A stretch of 64,000 bases of DNA from Zeus faber (lineage: Eukaryota; Chordata; Actinopteri; Zeiformes; Zeidae). This document shows positions 44,708 to 56,760 of the stretch, in pieces. The stretch is from positions 27,568,352 to 27,632,351 of the forward strand of contig OY482849.1 of NCBI GenBank assembly GCA_960531495.1, written 5' to 3'. A program made the translations under genes and the position numbers. Below the pieces are notes generated by a model, which worked only from the letters and a program-made list of their open reading frames with translations, was not told the DNA's origin and ran no database searches. The stretch's first letter is position 1. Each line of letters opens with the position of its first letter.

Positions 44708-47700
44708 ATGTGGAGGTTAGAAACCCTGAGAGCAGATATTAGCCGTCCTCTGGCTGCAGCTGTGGAGGAGATTTTAGGATTATTTGAAAAAACCATCTCA
44801 GAATACGAGGAGAAAGTTTCTCGTTTACAAGAAGAAAACAACGGCCAACGCGAGTTACTGGACGCTGCACGGAGTCCTCGAGTTGTGCTGCACAGAGCAG
44901 GTCTGGACACCGAGCATGGAACTAACGTTACTTTGAATGGACACCACACGGATGAGGCTTTATTTACTTTTCGTAGGGTAACTTTTTCTATACGTTTGGT
45001 TTTCTTAATGTCCGGAACATCAGTGTCTCCTTGAGCTAACAGCGAGCTGCACTATATTTCATTCTAGCCTATCTACAAATAATGTATTCTAATATCCCCA
45101 AAAAGCTCGTTGTTTTCATGAAAACGACATGTTCAACAACTACCTGTGGATTTAAATGTAGAGGAAAATGGGATGCAAGGGATCAAAGTATTAGATATAT
45201 GTTGGGAGAGTGACGAAACAAAACCGACAATTTAAAGTTGGCTCCTTATTCGAATTTTTCAGTCCAACTAAAATGGCCACAATACGTTATTTGGCCTGTA
45301 CATGTCTCTAGTTATATCCTGTACTATAGAGGCCTCTATTGAGAGATTTCTAAAATGACTAATCTGTTGTGAAAACTGCATTCAGAAAAATAAAAAATAA
45401 AAACAATAACTGTCCAGGATGCATTTTTAATTTGAATTGCTAATTTTTTTTAAAAGCTACTATATGAAGTAACCAGAAAGACAACATGACAAGATGGACC
45501 TTACTGTTATTTAACAAGAAAGGCAGGCAAAGGGGAGGCACTTTCTGCATAATTGTCATGACTTGACTATAGTATTTCTTTTTTTTAAGAAAATTTTTAT
45601 TTAATTTCATTCATTTTTATTGTTAATCTCTACTAAGGCAATCTCTAAGAAATTGTGATGTGCGGTGAGATGCTTGGCGCTGAGACGCCGCGCTGCCGTT
45701 TCCACGACCAAAGTTCTCGTACAGCACACAATACCGACTGGTCGGAGAGCTGGTCGTAAGTTCGAAGGGTCGTTACACAGGTAGGTCATTAAGTGAGGAG
45801 TACCTGTTGTAATTTTGGAAATCTTTCAATAGAGGCCTCTACAGTACAAGACAGAGACCAGTCTCGGAATAGAGCCATCTACAAGGGCCAAATAACGTTA
45901 TTCCAGCCATTTAAGGTGAACTGAAAATTTTGAATGAGGAGCTGGCAAATAAGTAGTCAACTTCAACCTCGTCCCAATTTTGAGGTTTTGAATTTTAGTA
46001 TTTTCATGCTGCACATTAACCTACTCAGGAAAATCAGTGATTTGATGAGATATAAATACCATTCTTTAGGATCATTTTTAAACTTCCCAGTCTTTGTGAA
46101 TCACAGCTATGAATTTAGCCCTGCTAATTCTAAAGCACTTTAAGATTTGTTCAGTTATTCAATCTTATCCAATTTTCCATTTCATTCAAGACCTGCATTG
46201 TAATTGAATTTTGTCAGGCCTTGTGGCCCAAAATGGTAACATTTGTAGCAGAGTTTCTCAAATTTGTGAACTTCTTTAGTTTTTCTGCAATCTAATTGTA
46301 AGAATGTTTGAGTCGCCAAGAAAAATGTGTGGTTGTCTGAGTGAATTTTGGTAACATGCACAGAGGCCCTGTTTCCTAGTGGTCGACTGATAAGGGTTTT
46401 TTAATGGCCAATATTTAGAGTGTGCGGAGATTGATGGCCGATATATGATGTTGATATGATGTTGTTTTTTGTTTTGTATCTGATAGATACAAAACATACA
46501 ATACAATTTTTTGTAAAAAATGTATCAAATAAATAAATGTCCACAGGTAATCAAAATATTTAACTTTGTAAAAAAAGAATTATGAAAAATAAATAATTAT
46601 AAACGATAAAAAAATAATAATAATGAATGGCATGATATTAACTTCTAGTCGGGAAATAGTCTCCCTGTTCCGGAGGTGCAGGATTTATTATTTACAAGTA
46701 AAGTATGTACACAAAAACATCCAGTTGTTACTAAATCAAGTTCCATAGTGGCACTTGGCACACAGGCAGGCACGTGGGGTGGGGGCTGAGGATGCCTGAG
46801 CACCTGCCCCTTGATGTCCATGGTGCCCTTTTTTATGTGCTGCGGGTTTTTTAAACCGTGAATGGGCATAGAGGTAGCGGATTTCCGCGATCGGGACACC
46901 TGCGATGGTGCGTATGTGCGCTTCGTTACCTTATTAAGGCCAAACAAAAAAGAACATGTTGTGTTTAAAGATTTTTTTTTCATACAACTTAGCAAACACA
47001 AAAAAAAGAAATACATCTAAAATAAAAACACAGGAAAATCGCCACGGAAACGCACCGACGGAGCAGCATTGTCTGGAGGAGAAAAAAAAAAATCCACTCC
47101 AATTCTCGGAGTTAGGTTTACGTTTTGCCCCAAATGCGAAATATTTCCAAACAGCCGTCCTGCTGTTTTCTTTCAAAACCAGTCGCGGAGGCTCTGCTCT
47201 TGCCATCTTTAAGGAGCTAACACCATGACAAACCGGAGCGAAGGAGACGAGTGAAGACAGCGAGTGAGTGAGAGGAGGCAGGGCTATGTGGCCGCTGCTG
47301 AGCTGTGTGTGACTCCGTGTGGGAGAGAAGAGACAGCGAGGAAGCAGCTGCTACCAGTATATCAATAGTGCGCAAAATTTGTATTGAAACACTTTCAAAT
47401 ATTGAGAATCGATATGTATAGAAAAATCTATATTCTTGACAACACTAGTCTGCAGACATTTTTTGTTTGACCGATCAATTGGTCACCCACTGCTGTTTAC
47501 ACCTGCCATTAACATGTGTCTTGGGTCATCCAATAACAAATGGACAGCTCTTAGTATGCCTGTTCACACCTAGCATTACAATGCGTCTCGAGTAACCACT
47601 TGTGATCGGATCTCACTTCCCATGCTCTATATGCAAATAAACACCAACATCATTTCCAGACCTTAGCGCAGGGGTAAAAACATTACAGACTGAAATGTTG

Positions 47701-49619
47701 GTGCCGTGTGTACTTAACTCAGCGCAGGGTTCAGGCTAACCAGATTTTAATCGTTTCCTGATGGAAAATTGGAAACGTTAACATAACTCAGAATTGGAGT
47801 GGAGTTTTTTCTCCTCTAGACAGAGGTGCGACATACATACTGCGTCGGTTTTGCTATGTTTTTATTTTAGATGTATTTATTTTCATCTGTTTGCAACTTG
47901 TATGAAATTTGAAATGAAACTTCCACTTACGCAGAAGATATTAGTTGGGTAGGTGGTCCTTTAATGTTGACCAGGACACATTTGCGTTTACACTGCAAAA
48001 AAATGTAGCTATATGCGGCCCAGACCACCTCCAAATGTGGTCTAAGTGATCTGATCTCTGATCGTCTTGGGTGCAATGCATTCACACCTGTACTACGAGC
48101 TGTCCCCTCGTCATAGTATTACCCAAGACATATGTTAATGACAGGTGTAAACAGGGCCATACAGTACATTAGTTTGGGTTTCTCTCCAAAAAAGTTTTAT
48201 TTTGGGATGATTCTGGAACGACGTGTCAGAGGTTTGAGTGTGTAACATCACAGAGTCACTTGAACAACACCCGGACCTGTCTCTTTCCCTTTTCCTTTCT
48301 AACTTTCCTGTTAACAAAACAATCATCTTTAACTCTACTACTGACAAAATGTACCTATTGTAAGTCGGTTTGGACACAAGCGTCTAATCACTGACGTGAT
48401 GTGATTTATTGGTGTCACTGTCCTAGTTTTCCTCCCTCTGTCTGTATTTCAGTGTTGCCTCCAGAGCTCCAGCAGTTCTCTTTTTGTAAAGAGGAGCTTC
48501 CCCCTGAGCAGCAGGAGTGGAGCCCCAGTCTGGGCCAGGAGGAGCCAGGGCCCCCAAACATTAAAGAGGAAGAGAAGGAATTTCGTGTCGGTCAGGAGGC
48601 TGGTATCACCCAGTTCCCGTTCCCTCCTGGCCCTGTGAAGACTGAACATGATGAAGAGTGCGCTCAGTGGTCCCAGCTTCATCAAAGCCAAACTGAGAAG
48701 AAGAGAGAGGCAGAACCTGTATCCAGCACCTCAACTGAACAGATGGAAACAGAAGCTGATGGAGAGGACTGGGGAGTGTCAGAAGCAGCCAGTAGCTCAG
48801 ATCCAGCTGCTGCTTTAGAACCAGCTGGTGCTGAGCAGCTCTTTTCTTCACACTCTTCTGAAACTGAGACTGAAGACAGTAATGAAGATTGGAAGGAGAC
48901 CAGACAATCTCAGTCGGGTAAGTTTTCATTTGCCAGCAGATAATAACTTAATTAATTGTTGATTCTCCATTCAATAAAAAATAAGCAAAATGATATGAGC
49001 AAAACAAATGGTCACAATATTAATTAAATGTTGACATTCATAGTTTGGTCAAACCATTGACCAAATGGTTTATTGAGGTTTATTAAAACCTTGTGATATA
49101 GAAAGAGGTTTACCTCTGCTTTCTACTATAAAATAAATTCTCAAGGTATCTGGGTAAATACAAATTCTTTATTCTGTTAGTCTGAAATGTAACAGGAGCA
49201 GATTTGAACGGTGGCCCTGAGTGCTCAACACACTGAAACCTAAGAAAACACCTGCACCAATTTGACAACATATGCACAATATTTAGAATACACACTAAAT
49301 TCATTCAAATTCCTCACAATACAGACACCACAACACATTAGAGAAATGTGCTGCAATTACACCAAACAACAAGGGAAGTGTTTCCAGAGGACACTTTAAA
49401 GTGATGCACACGTCTGGACACACGGTGAAGTCGACTATCAGTCTGTGGTGTTGGAAAATGAGCTAAAATGTCAGTAGGTTTGGATTATTTGAACACAGTG
49501 AACGCATGACTCCAATATTATTGCAGATATCTGCTGTTAACATAGCATTGGCCTTTTGCTTATAATTAACCCACTCATTCAAATATCCTGACGAAATACA
49601 GTATACACAATTAATTGTG

Positions 49620-49669
<50 letters not shown>

Positions 49670-50274
49670 AAGTCAGCTATTTACCAGTTCATGAAATACA
49701 GAGAACTGAAAGAAATGGAGACAAAAACTATTTTAAAAAGCAAAATTAAATCAAAGAAAATAGTCAAGGTAAGTTAATATTGATGTTTGTTGAATGGTCA
49801 TACACAATAGTCTATCTTATTCCTTCCATCTTTTCTTATTTCTGCTCTAGATTTCTGTTGGGATCATGAGCAAGACTAAGTATGGCTTCAAGCCCATAAG
49901 AGGGAAAACCCTACCTCTACATGTTGAACCCCAGTGGTCATCTGAGCAACTTTTGGCAGCTGCATCGAAAAAACTAAAAGACGTCTACTTAGACATGGAA
50001 GATGGAGAATATGTCCTGCTCTATCCTGATGGCTCTGAGATAAAAAATATCCCTGGGACTGAGGTACCCTTTACCATTGAACACTACAAAAAGGTCACTG
50101 GAAAAGCCTATCAACGGATCACACTGTACATCTGCACCCTTGAGATCTTGTCAAAGAGTAAGTATTGAAATACAATATGTACATGTCAAACAAATCAAAA
50201 ATCGAAATACTTTTTGTCTCGCAGGAGGGGTTTCGGTCTCTGGTGGGCCAACTAGCCGACCCACTTTGAAATAA
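44708..50274 (+). CDS. Gene B: finger-type leader fused to a G2E3/HECT-associated module, 371 aa (five exons)
   Basis: Exons 44708-44900, 48453-48917, 49668-49768, 49851-50157 and 50225-50274 (TAA). All have GT/AG, phases 1, 1, 0 and 1 match, total 1116 bases. Residues 1-64: coiled-coil leader of fish C2H2 proteins (VEEILGLFEKTISEYEEKVS). Residues 65-219: acidic linker like gene A's, with PsiKxE sites NIKEE and VKTE. Residues 220-253: basic helix (FMKYRELKEMETKT, SKIKSKKIVK). Residues 254-355: ISVGIMSKTKYGFKPIRGKT, GEYVLLYPDGSEIKNIPGTE and PFTIEHYKKVTGKAYQRITL. By memory this belongs to the expanded fish family annotated as G2/M-phase-specific E3 ubiquitin ligase-like, upstream of a HECT domain. 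No HECT or finger follows; the last exon adds a short tail. Expression unproven. Confidence 0.7.
45590..45806. mobile_element. MITE with aggtactcc end, copy 2 (partial)
   Basis: The right end caggtaggtcattaagtgaggagtacctg matches the end of the copy at 34384-34676 (split here as caggtaggtcattaag plus tgaggagtacctg). The left end is not recognisable. Confidence 0.6.
46376..47488. mobile_element. Worn DNA transposon relic in gene B intron 1
   Basis: The left edge (ctagtggtcgactgataagg, then ggccgatatatgat) and right edge (gaccgatcaattggtcaccc) are roughly inverted, like fish hAT-type relics with GTGGTCGACCGATA ends. The inside includes gagcgaaggagacgagtgaa and A-rich parts, with no convincing transposase frame. 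Confidence 0.5.
47493..48157. mobile_element. 660-base element with ~34-base terminal inverted repeats
   Basis: Left ctgtttacacctgccattaa and catgtgtcttgggt; right acccaagacatatg and ttaatgacaggtgtaaacag. The arms are inverted and differ at about two positions. No coding inside. It abuts the relic ending at 47488. Superfamily unknown. Confidence 0.8.
49622..49665. repeat. (CT)n run that serves as polypyrimidine tract
   Basis: Twenty-two CT units leading directly into the CAG acceptor of gene B exon 3 (49668). Confidence 0.95.
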
Positions 50275-51350
50275 GACAACCCAGTCAGTTTTTGTGAGCG
50301 GCCTATTTCGGAAAATGTGGTGAAATAAGCTGTTCAGCTTTGTGTGTCAGTACTAGGTAAGATTGAGACTCGATGAATTAGAACCGCCCACCATCTGAGT
50401 TACTACACCCACAGCTGGAGCACCACCGGACCCGCAAGCATCCACGCTAAGAACTAAGCATGGGATGTGCCCTGTTGTTGACTGCAGAGACCAGCACAAA
50501 TCTTTTAAAAGAAAGAGGAATTAATACCAACTGTCTGTGACAATGGTAGACGAGGGAAAGTATTTAAAAAATAATTCTACTATGTTTCTTTCTTTGTTTA
50601 AAAAACAAACGAAAAAAAATCGGATGTGTTACACTGTAGGCTGCGGCGCGCGATCCACTGTGCGTTTCTCCAAACAAACCCAATAAAAGTAGTGTTTTAT
50701 AGTAGATGTATTCTTTTATTTTATTTTTTGACGTTTCCATTAAACCATAAATCTCTGCAGCGGTGTCTTGCACAAGCTTGGAGCACGGCAACCAAGGTGG
50801 GAACAAACTTTTAAATGAGGCCTTGTAGATCTAATGTGAGTGAAGTTTCAGCAACTGGATTGATTATTTCTGCGCCTCAAATTTGATCAGAAACAGATTT
50901 TGGTGGACTGATAAGGTGAAATGGTGAACATTTCCAGAATAAATACAACAGAACCCAGAGAAGAGTTCACAAAAGCTCACCAATGGCACACAGAATCCGG
51001 AACTTGTGCTCAAACCCCATAGTCTCACAGTACTCGGGGCCTGGCTGCTCATTTACATTTAAAGCTACACACAGTGAAACAGCCTGTTTTGGAACATGGT
51101 TCTTGAGAGGCATGTTAGAACAGCTCAAATGCATAATCTGAGTGGTTTTTCAGTTTAGAACTTCTTTAAGATGATTTGGGGACCTAAGAGATGTATATTA
51201 ACTTGTTGAAAAGGTGCGTAATAGGTTCCCTTTAATAGTTTTGATTGTACTGCAATTGTTAAGCAGTGGACGGTACAGCATGGTGAGGGAAAATAAATAA
51301 TAGATAAACGTCTAAAGTAACATCTGTTTGCTTGCTTGTTTTTGATTTGA
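50275..51350. other. Downstream of gene B, no gene seen
   Basis: No HECT-domain exon was found here on either strand. No clear repeat. Confidence 0.45.
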
Positions 51351-51369
51351 GATCTATGCCAAAAAAAAG

Positions 51370-51475
51370 TCAAACAGACCACCCCTGCCCACCTTCTCAC
51401 AGCCCGGTGGCAAATGCCCCGCGGCCCGGCACCAGTTCCGCAGCCCAGTGGTTGGGATCCGCTGTTCGTCACAAC
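51370..51475 (-). mobile_element. hAT fragment
   Basis: The string cagcccggtggcaaatgccc, then cgcggcccggcaccagttcc and gcagcccagtggttgggatc is, in reverse, the familiar gcggaccggtggttggga... end of fish hAT non-autonomous repeats. Confidence 0.55.
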
Positions 51476-51734
51476 TGGAGAGTTTGAGTTGTACATATAA
51501 CAGTGCGTTTACAAAATCATTTATGTTAAGAAAAACACTTATGTAGCAGAACAAATTAACGAAACAATACATTAAGCTGCTGGATGTTACTTAATTTCAG
51601 CATACTCAAATTTGTAGATGGTTTAAGTCCTTCTATAATTAAAAAAATATATTTACTGTATAGTCTTCTGGCCTCTACTAAGGCACAATTATCTACCCAG
51701 TTAGCAGTTACTTTCACAGTTTACACTATACTGT

Positions 51735-52145
51735 CACCGTCAGTATATTGCACTGCTGCCTTACAGCAAGAAGGTCCTGGGTTTGATTCCCGCCTGGGGA
51801 GCTGTTGGCACCATGCTCCGGCGGGTTATCTCCCAAATAGGAGCCTTTCTGTGTGGAGTTTGCATGTTCTCCCTGTGCCCACATGGGGTTTCCTCCACCT
51901 ACCATCAGTAAGGACCCCCACCAAAAACATGCACACATCATCGTCTGACGAGCGATGGACACTTGTTACCAGGTCCCCGGGCGTGTCGACGAATGCTGCC
52001 CACTGCTCCTGGCTGCCCCTGGCTGAGGAAGGACAAGCCAAGATGGGTCAAATGCAGAGGCAACATTTCACAGGCCATCATCCAAAGCATGTGCATGCGT
52101 TGTAGTGTGGTGTGTTGCGTGACAACTAAAGATTCTTCTTCTAGA
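51735..52145 (+). mobile_element. tRNA-like SINE of the 'gcagtggttagc...' type, copy 1
   Basis: Contains gccttacagcaagaaggtcc, tgggtttgattcccgcctgg and tttctgtgtggagtttgcat gttctccctgtg, then a long body ending gattcttcttctag. The minus-strand copy at 60178-60598 has the same body order, which fixes the extent. Confidence 0.75.
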
Positions 52146-52181
52146 TGAGTAAAATAAGCATCATTTAACAACAACTCCATC

Positions 52182-52312
52182 CATCCATTATTTATACTGC
52201 TTATCCTTGTGGGGTTGCGGGGGCGCTGGAGCCAATCCCAGCTGTCATTGGGAGAGAGACGGGGTACACCCTGGACAGGTCTGTCAGTCTATCACAGTAA
52301 CAACAACTCGAT
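52182..52312 (-). repeat. Dispersed fish repeat (ccatccatccatt end)
   Basis: ccatccatccattatttata, ctgcttatccttgtggggtt and gcgctggagccaatcccagc belong to a very abundant fish repeat whose (ATGG)n end resembles the Rex3 tail. It is flanked closely by two SINEs. Confidence 0.65.
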
Positions 52313-52315
52313 AGT

Positions 52316-52506
52316 TTACATTTAGCAGACGCTTTTATCCAAAGCGACTTACAATTGTTCAAACACCGACGGACGCAGCCATCAGGAGCACTTAGGGGTT
52401 AAGTGTCTTGCTCAAGGACACTACAGCATGCTAGCAGGAGGAGCCTGGGATCGAACCAGCAACCTTTAGATCACTAGACCAGCTCTACCGCCTGAGCTAC
52501 CATCCC
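52316..52506 (-). mobile_element. tRNA-derived SINE, copy 3
   Basis: Reverse complement of the copies at 30358 and 42430: catttagcagacgcttttat at its 3' end and gggatcgaaccagcaacc / ctctaccgcctgagctacca at its head. Confidence 0.9.
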
Positions 52507-52976
52507 CTAAAGGATGTTCACGGGATCCCCAAAATCAATGACTTCATGGGAGCACGAATGTGCCCTGCAAATTGCACATCAGGCTACCCAGTAGTTTCTG
52601 AGAAGACTTAACCTTCATGGCAGAGGTAGCAAATGCATGTCTACTAGACAAATATCTTATGTTGCAGAATCAGGAACTGAAGATTGTCGTCTAGACATAT
52701 TTTTGAGTGATCTGTAATTCTCAACAGCAGTTGTGCAGTTGACTGGTGGAGCCAGCCCACTCTGCCTCTCTGAGTCCACAAAATGAATTTGGAAATAACC
52801 ATCACCACACTGCGCTGAGCTGGCAGAATGTCATCAAACTGGTGTCGGGCTTCCTGCGACACTGGGAATCCACCCTCCCTTCCTTCAAACCTAAGGCCAG
52901 TCGGAAATTAAAACACTATGAGTCAAGTCATTACAACCTGATTGTTTAACCTTCCAAAGGTAGGCAAAAATGTTTA

Positions 52977-52978
<2 letters not shown>

Positions 52979-53037
<59 letters not shown>
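52979..53037. repeat. (AT)n microsatellite
   Basis: About 29 AT units. Confidence 0.98.
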
Positions 53038-53043
<6 letters not shown>

Positions 53044-56000
53044 ACTCAGTCATTTATTCAGCTTTAATAAATTGTAAAAACAACCACCTTGAATTCCTGA
53101 TGACAGGAACCAGACACAGGTTGACTGATATGTTGATAGCAGCTCTTTCAGTCCAATGTGGTCATTATATTTCCTTCTACCTCAAGGTAATTTTTGGTAT
53201 TGAATCAGATAAACCCACCTTTTTTCTTCGTAGATTTGAAATGTAGTTTTGGTGTGGAATTGTGTTTTTTTGTTTGTTTTATAAGAGCATTTCACATTCA
53301 TATTCAAGAGGCTTATTTGTCAAGTATTTGACTACCGTTTTGAAATAATGATCTATTTTTCTGACTTGATGGGATTATCGTCAGGTGAGGAACTTGTCAT
53401 TAAATTGGCAGCAGGACCTTGAGCTGTCAGTGCGTGGTTTCCCCCGTTCATACTATTAGAAACTATACTTGAAATGTGTTCACTCCTGGCATGACCGTCC
53501 TGAGTGCACTGTAAAAAGTGACGATGCATCTTGGAGTAAATCTATGGGATTAAAACATCAGCATTCACAAGCAAATGTCAAATTTGTAACTCCTAAAACA
53601 CAATGCACAAATACATGTATGTGTAAATCTGTATCTCTAATTTACAACTCGTATATCATCTGTAAGTGCACTTAAAAGGCTTTTAAATGGAAATGTAATT
53701 GTGAATCTCCAACTATCCTGTGGATCCTTTTGAGACATTTCTAGCACACTGTGTGTGACACAAAATAGTCCACAATGCAGGGAAGAGCCAGCACGGTCAG
53801 GTAGATACTGCTAATGCAACGTTGTTGCCAGGCAACGCAGGAGTATGTCCTATCATGACTGTTCTGGTAATGTGCTTTTCATCATGGAGGTGTTTTTTTA
53901 CTCACACTATATATGAGAGAAAGCCACTCAGAGCAATTCATTGTATGTGTATGCTACGTTTCATGTAGACACAGAGTTGTTTTAAATGTGTTTAATTCTG
54001 TGCTGTACATGTCTTGTTGCAGTCTGGGACTAATTTATTAGAACAAATATCTTATCAATGCCAAAATGTACATCTGAAACATACACCTTTCTATAGATAT
54101 TTTAATAATTAATACCGGATAGTTGTTTTTAATGTCGATTTTTAATATGTTTCATATATTGAATGCAGACAGTGACCCATCTGTACACAACGTATTCCTA
54201 GATAAAATCTCGGAACACACCACGCACAGCGGTAACAGTTCGTCTTCCGCGCCTGTCCAAAAAAATCCCAATGATAAATATTCAGCGCTTTTCCTTTTCC
54301 AAACCTTTCTTTTTTGTTTGACAGGCGGGACTGTCCCACGGACTTGGCTGGTGGATGATGTAACGATGGCTTCTTTCCTTTTCAGTGTGCCTCATGCTCG
54401 CCAACCATTCATTTTGTTTATCGCGGCAAGTTTAAAATTGTACAGGTGCACGTCGATCGTGGTCCAGCTTGGACGTAGTACGCCCGAACATAAGTGCCTA
54501 TCTATCAGTGATGATGCATTTTTGAAGGTTTTAAAGAAAAAATACGATGAAATGATTTTTTTTCAATTACATTTAAAAATGTTTTTGTAATAAGTAATAT
54601 TTTATTAATTTTTTCAATAAAATCGATGTGTTTAGCCATTAATTTGGCGGCTCACAGGTGGGAATCGCTGGTACAGACTAATATCATCAAACCCCTGTTC
54701 CTCAGACTAAAGCATCAGATCAGCAGAACGACCCAGAACTTTACTTCCGTTTCTCGCGGTTCCCCAACAGCTGGATGGCGCCGGGGCCAAGTCCGTGCGG
54801 TCTGCTGCCACCTAGCGGCCGAGCCGTGTCACTGCGCCGCATGTTCCCGTTGGGTCTGCTTGTGGTTGCACAGCGCACTTCATACAAAAGGGAGATTCCA
54901 AATGTGGAGGGAAGATGGCAGTGTGTGTGTTCCAGCTCCCACCTTCTACGAAAGTCTGATTATGAATCCAAATCAAACTTCCACTCACGTTGTCTTTTGA
55001 TAGACGCCTTGTTTTGGAAACGTTTTTATTCTACTGCTTTGAACCCATTGTCATTCGTTTGAATTGAAGTGTCAGTCGATAGAACGTTTGACGATGTTTC
55101 TTATCTTTGTTGAGATTTATTTTGTATTGTTCTATGGAGTTCTGCTACTTCAGGTCTGCATGTAGTGTGCCGTTTACGCATTTCACTGTTTGTTCTACTA
55201 TGTGTTGTCATGATTTATCCATTATTTTGATCAAGACAAAAGTGTCGTTGCATGCAGTGCATTAGGTGTCATAGTGATATTATTATAACGTACCATGCGT
55301 CACTGTGATCTTATATTATCTCCGGTTCCCTTTTATTACGTTTACATTTTCCTCCACAGGGGACGACGTCATTCTCGAAGCGCGAAAAGCTCCGAGCTGC
55401 ACTCGGCGACCCAGAAGTAGATCACGCTTTGCCGCTCTTTTGTTTTTTTACTTCCGGGTTCGACTCGACGTTTGAGATTGTGTTGACGAAGCAAGAGATG
55501 TGCGGACTGCACTTAATACTGATAGCTGGAGTCAAACTGCACGAAGCACTAATCTATCACCTGTCTGTCCGCTCATTACCTATCCGTCATCTGTCTGTCT
55601 ACCTGGTTGTCGGCCTCAAACCGGTATCACGCCCTTTCCTGCTCATAGACCTCCTCATTCATCTATTGAATCGTGCCCAGGAGAACGGTTGTCCGCCTTG
55701 TTTCGTGCCTCACAGAACGAAATGTAAACCCATGCGAGAATAGGGAAATAGGGTCATACCAAAATGTTTTATGGATGTATATATAGATATATATATATTA
55801 CACACACAACATAACTGCATATGAATGTCAGTGTTTATGTATGATATACTGTACATATAGCCTCGTTTTTGTGGAAATTCAGTTCTCACTTATTTTGTGG
55901 AAAGTGAAATTCCCATTAATTCACTCCAAGATCCTAATAAGAGTTTTAATCGTGGAAGCAAGCCTGTCAACTACCATACGAATCATAAAACCATGAAACA

Positions 56001-56170
56001 TTTCATTAGGAGCAAAAAAGAACTGGAGAAAAAAAAGCAAAGGCACAAGACTGTGTATTAATTAATAAGGAACCACTCATCCCATAATATATTGGGAATG
56101 ATGCCTTCCAACCTCACGATAGTTAAGCGCTCTTCTTCTTGAATTTAACTTTAATTGGTCGTTATTATAG
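53038..56170. other. Intergenic DNA, no gene supported
   Basis: Open frames at 54123, 54626 and 55429 are not recognised and lack splice or repeat support. The patch at 55360-55440 (gacgacgtcattctcgaagc, cactcggcgacccagaag) is CpG-rich after a ttttcctccacag acceptor-like string. It might be a 5' exon of an unseen gene. Confidence 0.4.
53824..53836. promoter_or_regulatory. RFX X-box-like palindrome
   Basis: gttgccaggcaac, two GTTGCC half sites one base apart. No gene start is evident nearby. Confidence 0.3.
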
Positions 56171-56179
56171 TGTTTATAG

Positions 56180-56480
56180 TCAAGATTCAAGATTCTTATT
56201 TGTCACATACATATACATACTTTCATACATATATGCAGTGAAATGTAATGCAACGCACCCGGTGATAGCACACAATATGCCCTAGGAAAAAATAAAAGTA
56301 AAAAATTCCTTTCTAATAGACCGACTAACTGACTCCTAAAACGTAATACAGTAAGTTGAATACTTATAGAATAAGATAAAAATATATAGAATAAAATACA
56401 ATAAAAATAAAATGGAATAGATAGAGGGAATATGCCTATGTATACACAGATATGTGCATTGCAATAGTTTTAACAATAGT
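56180..56480 (-). mobile_element. Rex1/CR1-like LINE 3' end, 5'-truncated
   Basis: Nearly the same as 14117-14425 (caagattcaagattcttatt, catatatgcagtgaaatgta, cgcacccggtgatagcacac), minus strand, ~300 bases of 3' UTR only. Confidence 0.88.
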
Positions 56481-56589
56481 GTTAAATATTGTAGTTTTGT
56501 TGTGTGTGTGTAAGTGAACAATTGTAGAGTTAAGTGCTAGCAGTAGCTCACCAGCGAACAGTGATGTTCTATTTCACATAGGCTCCAAC

Positions 56590-56760
56590 CTCTATCGTTG
56601 TCCTTATTGGCTTCCTCGCGCGCATGCGTGCCTTGCTGCAAATTTGAATGTACCCATTAGCTAGTGCGGTTAACATTTCCATGGTAACAACAAACTCCAC
56701 CAATCAAAGATGTCCTCGTTGCACTTTAGGTTTGTGGTTAAAGTAGTACTTCTCAATGAC
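56590..56760 (+). promoter_or_regulatory. Candidate promoter of gene C
   Basis: Within 170 bases: a CCAAT box in reverse (ttattggctt), an NRF1 motif (gcgcgcatgcgtgc, ~56618-56631), an RFX X-box (atttccatggtaac, 56675-56688) and a forward CCAAT (accaatcaaag). No TATA. The first recognised coding exon starts ~690 bases later. Role inferred from motif clustering. Confidence 0.45.

Noticed and set aside
54123-55743. Three open frames of 100-155 codons
   Set aside because: No homology recognised, no promoter-exon logic, and codon content like the surrounding AT-rich DNA.
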